The notes under the pieces are model-generated. The model ran no database searches. It worked only from the letters and a program-made list of their open reading frames with translations, and was not told the origin of the DNA. From assembly GCA_031308135.1 (NCBI GenBank), contig JAHLJT010000716.1:1-64000 (forward strand): a stretch of 64,000 nucleotides of DNA, in the 5' to 3' direction. Positions 23,441 to 32,605 of this stretch are shown here, piece by piece. The position numbers and the translations under genes are program-made. This DNA is from Acheta domesticus (Eukaryota > Arthropoda > Insecta > Orthoptera > Gryllidae). Numbering within the stretch: position 1 is the stretch's first letter; every line of letters starts with the position of its first letter.

Positions 23441-23940
23441 CAAGATCTATCTTTACAGGACAGATTTCCTTAAGGGAAAAAATCTTTATCTTCAACATTC
23501 TCGTTCCAGGAAGACGCCGAAAAACATTTCCACTTCAGTTTCAGAGAAATCATGGATTTCAATGAACATGAGACCTGCACCATTCTCTTAAGCATGTTTA
23601 TGCTCTCCGAGGCCAAAGTTTAATAAAAAAAAATTAGTCAATTCTTGAGAAAATTTGAAAATATTGATAAGGCTTCGTATAAAGTACCCCGCAAAATTAA
23701 ATACGTTTTACAATCAGAGGCCTTCGAGTTCATTCGAATAGATCGGGTAATATAAGATATCCAGAATATCGGCTGAAGGGTTTAGGCGTTAATGTTCTCC
23801 ACTAATGGACGGGCAGAGAGACTGTTTTGCCGGGTCCTTGATACAGAAAAAAGCAGATTGACGCTAAAACATCTATGGTCATCACTAGCGCCTACAACCG
23901 GTCACACGATTTCTCCAACCTTTATATTCCTCAATTGATT
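23441..23940. repeat. FamA fragment, foldback form
   Basis: Plus-sense FamA runs from AGGAAGACGCCGAAAAAC (23508) through GAGACCTGCACC to GGACGGGCAGAGAGAC (about 23812). It then turns into a minus-sense stretch (GATACAGAAAAAAGCAG, TCACTAGCGCCTAC, up to about 23925). The SINE at 23948 abuts it. Confidence 0.6.
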
Positions 23941-23947
23941 TGAACTA

Positions 23948-24165
23948 ACTGCCGATCCGGGTAGCTGTAGTCGCTAAACAGTCGTGGCGATCTCCGAGCG
24001 AATGATCGTGGGTTGGAATATCGCCTCGGGCACAGTATGTGTGTGGGCACAGTGTGTGGGTATTTCGTGATTTTGTGGGTTGTCTACGTGTAATATGCTT
24101 GTGTGTCCCGTAAGGTTGATGTCAGGAAGAGTATCTGGCAGTAAAAACATCGCCTAATCATTATA
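23948..24165 (+). mobile_element. Second tRNA-derived SINE, different family
   Basis: The head contains an A-box-like GGGTAGCTGTAGTCGC (23959) and a B-box-like GGTTGGAATATCGCC (24011-24025). These fit a decayed tRNA cloverleaf, with GTCGTGGCGATCT in the anticodon region. The body has GTGTGGG repeats. The 3' part reads GATGTCAGGAAGAGTATCTG followed by GCAGTAAAAA, a tail type seen where a SINE borrows a LINE 3' end. It lies precisely between two FamA pieces. Confidence 0.65.
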
Positions 24166-24167
24166 AA

Positions 24168-24850
24168 CTAGTGGTGTCTCGCCTGTATTTTCACGCAAAA
24201 GTACGCGAAAAGTACGCAAATTCTCGAAAAACGGTGCATCACTCTTTTTCAAAATCTATCTTTAAGAAGCATAGATCATTAATCAAACACCTCTATCTTT
24301 AATATTTTAGTTGTAGGAAGACTCCGGAAAAATGTTGAACTGTTGCAATTTTCAGAAAATCAGGGTTTTCAATGAACATAAGACCTGCATATTATCGTCA
24401 CCACCCTTAAACTTCCTTCACATTATCCAACGATAAAATTTAATCCAAATCAATAGAGCAATTTTTTTGAAAATTTGAGAATGTCCCTAGGGCTTCATGT
24501 AAAGTAGGCCCCAAAATTGAAACAATGGTTTCGAATTCAAGAGGCCGCGACTTCAGCCAGATCGATTAGGGAATATCAGTTTTGGAGAAAGTCGGCTGAA
24601 CTATTTAGCCGCTAGCGTTGTTCAGTCGGACGGACGGACGTTTTGCCGTTTTTCGATTATTCGGTATCAAGGATCCATAAACCAAGGGTTCTGGCTTCAC
24701 CATGTGTTAGATAATTTATTTTTAAATTTAGCAACTGCATTTATTTACTTTTTCGTTACCCTGTAATAAGAGTTTTTCTGCTGAATATTCGCTGTTTTTT
24801 CGGGCAACATTACATAACTTTCTCGTGAGTAGAAAAATTAATAAAAATGA
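24168..24850 (+). repeat. FamA copy, diverged
   Basis: It starts with the 5' module ACTAGTGGTGTCTCGCC (24168) and runs through AGGAAGACTCCGG, GACCTGCATAT and CGGACGGACGGACGTTTTGC (about 24638). It ends at CATTACATAACTTTCTCG (about 24808-24830), where the terminal palindrome has decayed. All parts are in FamA plus-sense order. Confidence 0.7.
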
Positions 24851-24954
24851 GCCCGTCCCACTATCGCTGTCCCCATAAAAACAGAAAATGCTGAGGATAA
24901 AAAATAGAAAAAAATATTTGAACGAACTCAACGCACTGCGACTTTGAAACCGAA

Positions 24955-25060
24955 ATTTTAATTTTTGAGGATATTATACACCAAACCTCAACATTTTCAA
25001 CATATTCAAAAAAGTCTCCAAAAGTTTTGATTAAACTTTGTTCTCGAAAAGTGTATAGGA
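24955..25060 (-). repeat. Short FamA fragment
   Basis: TTTTTGAGGATATTATAC ... CAACATTTTCAACATATTC ... AAAAGTCTCCAAAAG matches the FamA internal block in minus sense, so it points against the copy at 24168. Confidence 0.5.
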
Positions 25061-25264
25061 CGCTTAAAACAATGGTATTTGAACTGATTGTAAATTCGTA
25101 AAGATATCAGATTAATTTGAATGAAGTGTGTTAATTAATTGGCTTATTAAAGACAAATATTATTCAGAAAATAGTCGTCATAAATTGCATTCTCTTTGAT
25201 TCGCTATTTGGGAATATATTGAGAATTTTAAAGCATCCCAAATAGGAAAGTTAACATAAGTCAA

Positions 25265-27070
25265 AACTAGTGGTGCTACACAGACTTGCCCGTATTAGTT
25301 TTTTATTTCCTTGAGTCCGGACTAGCTATTCGGAGTTGCCACATACTCTTGACAGCCATCCTCCTGACCATCTATCGCCACCCAAAGTACATTTTTTTGA
25401 CATTTCCTTAATTTTTCGGCTTCTTAATGGTAAAACGGAAATACTAATTTTAGAATATTCAAGAACACAAAAACCTCGTTCTAAGTGACAATTTTCGTTA
25501 AAAAATTTGGAGTCGTTTTTAAGAAAGTGGCGTATAATCGCAACTGTAAAGACAAAATATGAGACTTTTTCACAGAAAATTTTTGAGTTTTCAATGAACT
25601 TCATTTAAAGTCATTGTAAATACATTGACTCACAAATGCAACAGCGTTTAGAAATTGCACTAAATGTCCATATTAACGGCGTGAGAGGTCTTTCAAAAAT
25701 GACATTTGTGTAATTCTTGAAAAAAACAAACAAATACACTAAAATGAACTTGTCAAATTAAACAGAGCAATTAGCACTATCCGTTTAAAAAGTTTGAAAA
25801 CAAATTTGGAGCCATTTATTGAGGGTTTCTGAAAATGCGTAATTTTGGGCTTGTTTTCACAGAAAACGGGTCACTTTTCGAAATTCTTTATCTGATATTA
25901 TTTAAAGCAAATGCACTCGTATAAAAAGTGAACAAATTACCCCTAATGTAAAAATTACCGAAGTGAGAGAGAAGTCAATAAATTTACATTTTTGTAATTT
26001 TTCAAAAAAAAAATAGAGCAATACTTATCTCATAGAGTACATTTAGCACTATTACTGTCAAAAGTTTAAAGAAAAATTTGGAGCCGTTCACAGAAAACGG
26101 TAGTGTTTTCGAGAAACTTTACTTAACATTATTTAAAGCATATATACTCGTAAAAATAATAATGTGAAAAAATCGCCGATAATGTAAATATTAACGACGT
26201 GAGAGACAAGTAAAAAAATTTATATTTTTGTAATTTTGAAAAAAAACCAGCCGATAGACCAATATGGCTTTTATGTCATTGATAGAGTACATTTACCACT
26301 TTCCCTACCAAAAGTTTAAAGAAAAAATTTGAAGCCGTTTTTGAGAAAATCTTGTTTTTGTAATTTTTTAAAATTGGACATATTGCACGCAATATTGCAC
26401 GAAAACTACCAAAATTTTGAAAAACATTTACATGACCTTGATGAAAGCACTCAATATGCAGAACAAATTTTATTTGAAGAAGAAATCTCTATCTTCGATT
26501 TTGTAGCTGGAGAAAGACGCCGAAAAAAGGTAAAACTTTCAAATTTTCGAAAATTCAGAGTTATCCGTGAAAATCGGACCTAAGCCATGTTAATAAGTGT
26601 ATTTTACTCTATTCATACAAGAAATTTAAAGAAAAAATTTGGAGCCGTTTTTGAGAAAATTTTGAAAATCCCCGGGGGGCTTCAAATAAAGTACCCACAA
26701 ATTTCGAAGAATCTTTTTCAAAATCTCAAAGCTTCGACTAGAATCAGATCGACTAGGAAATATCCATTTTGGAAGAAATTGTACGTATGGTTTAGGCGCT
26801 AGCAGTGTTCACAAACGGACGGACAGACGGACGTTTTTCCTTTCAATTGGGTTTTCGGTATCAAGGACCCACCAAACTGGGTTTCTGGCTACATCACGTG
26901 TTAGGGATTTTTTTTCTTAATTTAGCAACTGGTTTTATCCACTTATTCATTTTCACGGGCCAGGCAATTAATTTTTTTCCGCCGAAAATTGGCTATTTTT
27001 TCGCGCAGCATTACATAACTTTCCCTATACTACGTATATCACTCCGTGTATACGTACGTATAAGGGAAAT
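25265..27070 (+). repeat. Near full-length FamA element (about 1.8 kb)
   Basis: This is the best single FamA copy outside the array. The 5' end reads ACTAGTGGTGCTACACAGAC (25266), followed by the CATCTATCGCCACCCAAAG module. The interior holds at least three degenerate repeats spaced 240-280 bp (GTGAGAGGTC at 25681, GTGAGAGAGAAG at 25961, GTGAGAGACAAG at 26200). The 3' third (26220-27000) is about 90% identical by eye to the reverse complement of 32606-33470. It ends with the hairpin at 27018-27070, whose arms are TTCCCTATACTACGTATA and TATACGTACGTATAAGGGAA around an 11-base loop. Frames inside (84, 71 and 107 codons) are broken and not conserved as proteins. No coding capacity is seen. Confidence 0.8.
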
Positions 27071-27099
27071 TAAAAATAACAGAGCATTCGTTATGGTAC

Positions 27100-27715
27100 A
27101 AAGGAAAGACATTGAGTTTGTTGAATAAGGAGAAGACTGTGTTAGTGCTCTTAGGGGATGATATATTCTTGAAGTCAAGTGTTTACTATAAAGGGGGAAG
27201 TATAGTCGGCAATGCATTAAAGAAGAAAATTCGTCAACAGCTTGTGTGTTCATGGTAAGTAGTATGCTTTCATCATATAGAGTTGTAGTTCATATACTTC
27301 CGGTCCGAAAATTGGCAGGTGAATTGCTAAACCATTTTATCAAAAACCATAACTTGATGGCTTGAAAAATTTGGTTTTGAAAAGATTGCATTCATTTCTG
27401 ACAACAATTTGTGAACCAAAATTCCTTCCATTGTTTTCCGCTCCTGCAAATCTAGAAAGAGCTTATGAACATCTACAATCGCACAGAAAAATTACTTTTA
27501 TATTACGACAATATTCACCTCTTGGGGTCCATACGAAACAACTGGGAAAATCAAGATAACCAAAATAATTTTCTATATATGGAAAATGATATTCTTACAC
27601 TATCATTTAGTTGCCTCAAAAATATGTGCCAGTCGGACAAGCACAATATTTTAATATATAGCAATACATTAAATTTAAAATCATTATTTCGTTCATCTCC
27701 TTTTAGTTAAAATTA
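27100..27715 (+). pseudogene. P-element/THAP9-type transposase remnant
   Basis: Translation in shifting frames gives VLVLLGDDIFLKSSVYYKGG (about 27142-27200), HILPVRKLAGELLNHFIKN (about 27292-27350), FEKIAFISDNN (about 27377-27410) and LLLYYDNIHLLGSIRNNW followed by ENQDNQNNF (about 27495-27570). The order L-x-D-x-I, then Y-x-x-G, then P-V-x-K-L, then S/T-D-N-N, then D-x-x-H-L-L-x-x-I-R-N-N-W is that of the RNase H-like core of P-element and THAP9 transposases. The D in the LLGDD, SDNN and YYDN segments sit where acidic or structural residues are expected. Stops after VCSW, after LMA and after DNN, plus frame changes, show it is dead. The THAP DNA-binding domain and the C-terminal half are absent. 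It lies between FamA (ending 27070) and the array. Confidence 0.8.
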
Positions 27716-27930
27716 ACTGTTAATTGAATGAAATGCAATAAAATGTTACGAACATAATTTTCTATAAACAAATCATTATTAAGGGGGCGAAAAAGATAAG
27801 TGAACGTTATTGACTCTCAGCAGCTTCTAAAAGATTCGTTTGCTGTAATGACTTCCCGTGTGACGTCACAGCGTCAGTCGACAGGCCTTCTTTGTGTCTG
27901 TCACATTGACTGCCCCCTTCTTCACTCGCC

Positions 27931-28153
27931 GCAATGAAATGATACGTTGTTGTGGTGTAGGTTTTCTCAACAAACGGTAACTATGGTGCCGAGGAACGCA
28001 GTACTTGGTGCTATGCAGTTCACAGCTTGTTTATTTTCAGCGCAATGAAATGATGCGTTGTTGTGGTGTACGTTTTGTCTAAAAACTGTAACTATGGTGT
28101 CGAGAACGCAGCACTTGGCGCTATGCAGTTCTCAGCATGTTCATTCTGTGCAG
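27931..28153. repeat. 110 bp tandem sub-repeat at the array edge
   Basis: Two adjacent copies start with GCAATGAAATGATACG (27931) and GCAATGAAATGATGCG (28042) and are about 85% alike. In later units the first copy is badly decayed (for example 35898-36040, with extra TTATAGC words) while the second is intact. The unit-to-unit joint falls here. Confidence 0.8.
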
Positions 28154-28214
28154 CCGGTTTCTAAGGTGTACCTTGCCACAAACATTCTTTTTATTCCGTA
28201 ACAGAGGTGGAAAA

Positions 28215-28251
28215 CACACGATATCAATGTATCACACATTGATATTGTGTG
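28215..28251. repeat. 16 bp hairpin inside each unit
   Basis: CACACGATATCAATGT pairs with ACATTGATATTGTGTG (28236-28251) with one mismatch, around a 5-base loop. It is kept in units 2-4 (about 36220, 44228, 52238) and is damaged in unit 5 (about 60273). Role unknown. Confidence 0.7.
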
Positions 28252-28970
28252 ATATTTCGGCTATTTATAATCGTGATTTTATTTACATCAAGCAAGATAA
28301 TAGTTTGCAACTGAAATTTTGTGAATTCAGAACATCATTAGAGTTTGTAACGTAGTAATGTGTGACGATTCGTTATAATGTCTCTCTGATAAGAATGTTG
28401 TAACTTCGATGCCGGTAAAATATTAATATATGGTAAGTCACTTTCACATTACTCTTTTCGGAACATCAGGCTTCTATGGTGAGACGTGTTTATTTCATAT
28501 TTAGAACCCTTTCCAAATACGTAATAACCTGCTGGGAAAAAAAGTTTTTAGGAAAAGTTTCCTCAGAACCAAAATTTGCGAAATATTACGATGATTCTTA
28601 TCTCTCTCTGAGTGAACGGAAGTTTTGCTGCTCTACTTACTATATTTTGTGCTTTGTGTATTGAATGCCGATATTTTCAAATTCAAGCAGTTTGTGTAGG
28701 AGACAATTTTTAATTATTTTGTGTCAAATTTATTACCAGGGCTAAGATTTGCGAGTAATTTCATATATGTTCACTAGTAACGATCAATTTACTTTTCATA
28801 TATTTACGGATTAAACATTTTGAAGTGATTGGAACCTATTCAATTATACATATTTGCCCATATTGTCGGATAAAATGCATATATTCTTATATTTAAGAAA
28901 AAAACAATATTTCCTTACTATTTCACTCGCAAGATTTTCTATATTCGTTATTGGAAATTACTGTTTGTAG

Positions 28971-29150
28971 ATTTTTACTTTCTCGCCGTGAGAACACTTA
29001 GTAAGAACAGAAAGTTATGTGATCGTGGGCCGGAAAGCAGCGATTTTTAGCCAGAAAATCTCTTATAACTGGGGTCTGGTAACGGAAAACTGGATAAACC
29101 CTGCTGCTAAATTTAGAAAAAATCCTCTATCTCGTGGTGTATTCAATAGC
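28971..29150 (-). repeat. FamA 3'-end fragment, diverged
   Basis: ACTTTCTCGCC, then AGAAAGTTATGTGATCGTGG, then ACTGGATAAACC and AAATTTAGAAAAAATCC line up with the FamA 3' end in minus sense, at a clearly lower identity than the FamA block later in the same unit. The terminal palindrome is lost. Confidence 0.6.
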
Positions 29151-29539
29151 CATGTTTTGTTGCTTCTTGATAATGCAAAATTGGATTCGATTCTAACCAA
29201 ATCTTCTGTCTTTCTAGATAAAGTGTAGGTTTCTTTCTTCTTACCCTGTTTGAAGTCACGTATGTTTCTAAGCAATTGTTTATTTTCCATTCGCTTCTTT
29301 GTTTAATGAAAGTGGTATTTCATAATGACTATTATGGTTTATTTACGTTATAACGATTACGTATTTGTTGGAGTGGATTTGAGTGTTATTTTTTCCTGTC
29401 CCCTTCTAATGGGTTTGTGCGTCTACTGAGATGACAGGTGTGAATGCAGGTTTTATTCTTTATTAGGCTTCAGGTTGTATTCTTTACTATAGAGGCAACT
29501 TTTAATGTGATCAATTGGTGTCAGAAAGAGGGATGTACT

Positions 29540-30245
29540 AGAATAGATTTAAAAAAAATATATCTTCAACGAGTATGTGAGTGTTTTTTTTTATTTTCTC
29601 TATAAAAATACTGCTATCTTTTATATACTATAGAGTATATGTTTAAAAAATATAAGTTGTTTTTTAGTATTAAAAATGGAGGGTTTGATAGGTGATAGCC
29701 CCCAATAACAAACGTGTAAGGAGCATGTGACTCTGAAATGTAATTTATTTTAAATAATTATTTTTATTTTCTTAGCATCATGAACATTACTAGTTATTTA
29801 TTTTATTTATTATTAATTTATTACGCTTCAGTTCCTAAAAAGTATGTATTTTTTTCAGATATAAGCAGATTTGGTGCCACTCATTGACGTTTTTTCGTGT
29901 AATGAGGTTGTAATGAGTGCAGAGACACCACACTAATTTTACGTATTACAATAGTAATGATAATAGTATTGAAAGTTTATAATTTCAATGAATATGTGAG
30001 TTGATTTTTACTTTTTTCTTTTAAAATATTGCTTTCTTTAACATATTAAGTAGAATTGGCTTACAAATTAGACGAGTTGATGTAATAGTATTGAAATGTG
30101 TTTGAGGTGCGATAGCGATACTTGAAATATTGATATTTGTGGTATTCGCCTCCAGTAATAGAAGTGGAAGTAGTATGAGTTTGTGAAATATAATTTATTT
30201 TAAATAATTACATGTATTGCGTTAACACAAGAACGTTACTACGAG
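29540..30245. repeat. Degenerate 0.42-0.45 kb duplication within the unit
   Basis: ATCTTCAACGAGTATGTGAG (29562) parallels ATTTCAATGAATATGTGAG (29982). GAAATGTAATTTATTTTAAA (29735) parallels GAAATATAATTTATTTTAAA (30185). CCCCCAATAACAAACGTG parallels CCTCCAGTAATAGAAGTG. The copies are strongly diverged, so the duplication predates the array. Confidence 0.6.
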
Positions 30246-30784
30246 TGGTAAACAAGAATTCAGTTCATGGAGTCGATTAGAATGTGGCGGGAACAAAGCT
30301 CATCGAAGACATTCCACCGCGGCAGAAAGTACATCTGTTCAAATTTTAGGGAACCTATTTCTTTGAGGTAAATGCACGGTGTAAGATAGAGTGGGTAAAC
30401 GACATTTTTCGTGTCAATGGTACTGAATCTTTCGGCTTGTGAACTGGTATACGTATAACGGAAAAGATACGGAGTATCTTATGTACGCGGATAATTTGCG
30501 ACTATGAACTTAAAACGATATAAGAACACTTCGCCGAAGCTGCAAGGAAATTTGCGAATATGAAACTTTTGCAGTTTTTCCGGAAAGAAAGAGTACAGGC
30601 ACATTTTAAAAAGAATATTTGTATTTTCGCCACTAATGTCCACAAAATTAATTTCTGTTCAGGTCAGAGTTAATTACTTTAATCGGGCGAATCTAGAAAT
30701 GTTCGAAACGTCAATGATTTGAGAAAGCGGAAAAAAATAAACAACTAGGAAACAAATGTTCAGGAAGTGAAAGTAATATTACTC
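30246..30784. other. Unit segment without recognised feature
   Basis: Between the internal duplication and the LINE fragment. Short frames (for example from ATG 30270) break within 60 codons and resemble nothing I know. Confidence 0.45.
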
Positions 30785-31745
30785 AGACAGTCGACAGCTT
30801 CCACAGAAGTGTCGCGCGTTTGTCCGGTCAAATTCCTGGGTGATGCCTATGAATTCGCCTATTGCGTGATGTGTTTTTCTCGTATGCTGTGTACATATGT
30901 TTCGATATTCTTAGTAATTGGTGCTGTGTAGAAATGTTTTTGCTAAATCCAAACTGTTCTCTAGCAATTGTTTTTGTTATGTGTAGGTGACAGTGTAATC
31001 GTTTGACCATAATTTTCTCGAATATCTTTGATAGAGATGACAATAGACTGATCGGACGATAACTGTCAGTGTTTGCAGGCTTTTTATTTGATTTACAAAT
31101 GGAAATAATGATAGCATGTTTCCAGGTATGCGAAAAGTAATCGGTTCTAAAATACGAATTACAGATCTTTCTGAGGGTAGCTATTACTCGTTCACTTTAC
31201 ATTTGCAGACGTCAGAATTAGGAACTAATGTTGTTTTGAAAGTGAAGGCCCGAACACACAACCGAGAATATACGAATGGCCCCGACGTCAATCAGCATCT
31301 GACCAATCAGCTGTCTCCGAAGGCAGCACAAGCGCTACGGACATAGTTGACGAATTATGCCTTTCTGAAAGTGAGCCGGAGTCGCGGTCTCAAATGATTA
31401 AGATAATATACAATAAAATAGAACACACCACACGCTATTCACAACATTCACGTACAAAGTTTTTTATTTCTTCTTTGCACTTATCTACTGCTTAATGGTT
31501 ATGTTCTTGCCTCGCTGGGTTGTGTGTGCTGCTCACCGCCATCTATATTATATTAAACGGTCAGTATCAACTGCAGACGCGCGTTTCTCATTCAGTCTGT
31601 GGTGACCTCATGTAAACAGATCGCAGCGCTCCGTCTGCAAATGTAAAGTGAACGAGTAGTATTCCTGTAGCAGGTAAATGTTTTGATACAATAATATTTA
31701 TATTGATGTGTTCGGGTGATATTTTTAGTGGTAGGTTATTGATAA
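30785..31745 (-). pseudogene. Non-LTR (Jockey/CR1-like) reverse transcriptase fragment, unit 1
   Basis: This is read on minus from about 31745. It runs through NLPLKISPEHINI and KHLPATGI (to 31659), is interrupted by the MITE at 31187-31656, then resumes with ATLRKICNSYFRTDYFSHTW, KHAIIISICKSNKKPANTD and SYRPISLLSSLSKIFEKI, and then REQFGFSKNISTQHQLLRI. These are the fingers/palm motifs before and through RT domain 2. After a frameshift near 30890, FIGITQEFDR stands where motif A (F-x-D-x-x-x-A-F-D) belongs, with the first Asp replaced by Gly. The fragment then stops. No endonuclease, YADD motif or 3' end is present. At its upstream end it is cut by FamA (31751). About 160 codons remain; clade assignment is by motif flavour only. 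Confidence 0.85.
31187..31656. mobile_element. 470 bp MITE with 25 bp perfect TIRs, TA-flanked, inside the LINE (unit 1)
   Basis: CTCGTTCACTTTACATTTGC and five more bases (31187-31211) are repeated exactly in inverted form at 31632-31656, and TA flanks both ends (31185-31186, 31657-31658). Joining the flanks with one TA restores the RT frame from KHLPATGI through LATLRKIC, so these are the true element borders. A TA target points to Tc1/mariner or another TA-targeting DNA transposon; the TIR sequence does not let me pick a family. The interior has no transposase. Confidence 0.88.
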
Positions 31746-31750
31746 ATGTT

Positions 31751-32605
31751 ACTTTCCCGCGTACATACATACATATGGAGTAATATACGTATTAAAGGGA
31801 ACGTTATGTAATGCTTTGTGAAAATACGGAAAAATTTCGGCAGAAAAAAAATTCATTATCGCGCCCTGATTACGAAAATGTGGATAGAACCAATTTCTAA
31901 ATTAGGAAACATTATACTCTAACATGTGGTGTAGCCAGAATACCGGTGTTGTGGGTCCTTGGTACCAAAAAACCAATTGCAAGCAAAACGTAGGTGTGTC
32001 TGTGAACGCCACTACCGCCTAAACGACTTGTAGGATTTTTTCCAAATTGAAGAAATCCCTGTCCATGTGGCTCTAGTCGAAATCGATTTTGAAATAATTT
32101 TTTCAAAATTTGTGAGCTCTTTACATAAAACCCGCCGGACATTTTAAAAATTATTTTAAAATGGCTCCAAAATTTTGTTTAAATTTCTTGTAAGTGTAGA
32201 GTAAAATACATTTGTTAAGGTGGCATAGGTCCGCATTTCAGGGTTAACTCTGAATTTTCGAAAACTGGAAAAATTTGATTTTTCTTCGGCCTCTTCCTAC
32301 AAGTACAAAATTAAAGATAGAGATTTTTTTCATCTCAAAGTAATACTCCGTAGTGAGTTTCTTCATTTTTTGAAATTTGGACGAGGTAATGTACATGTTT
32401 TTGATAATTTTAGTAATTTTCGCACAGTATTGCTTCGAGTATGTGCAATTATTAAAAAATATAAAAACTAGTTTTTCTCAAAAACGCTCCAAAGTTTTTC
32501 TTCTAGCTTCTGGTAAGGATAGTTCCTAATGTACTCTATGGGATGACATAAATGCCACATTGCTCTATTCTTTTGTTTTTTCAAAAATTATAAAAATTTA
32601 TTTTT
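31751..32605 (-). repeat. FamA copy, 5'-truncated (unit 1)
   Basis: It begins at its 3' terminus with a variant hairpin (ACTTTCCCGCGTACATACAT ... TTAAAGGGAACG) and runs to about 32605, where the next FamA terminus follows directly. It is clearly diverged from the neighbouring copy. It truncates the upstream side of the LINE fragment. Confidence 0.8.

Noticed and set aside
28476..28664. 62-codon ORF repeated in units 1-4
   Set aside because: Conserved only because the units are near-identical copies; no recognisable motif and no upstream signal.
31116..31346. 76-codon plus-strand ORF repeated in units 1-3
   Set aside because: Antisense to the RT fragment and running into the MITE; it is a shadow frame.
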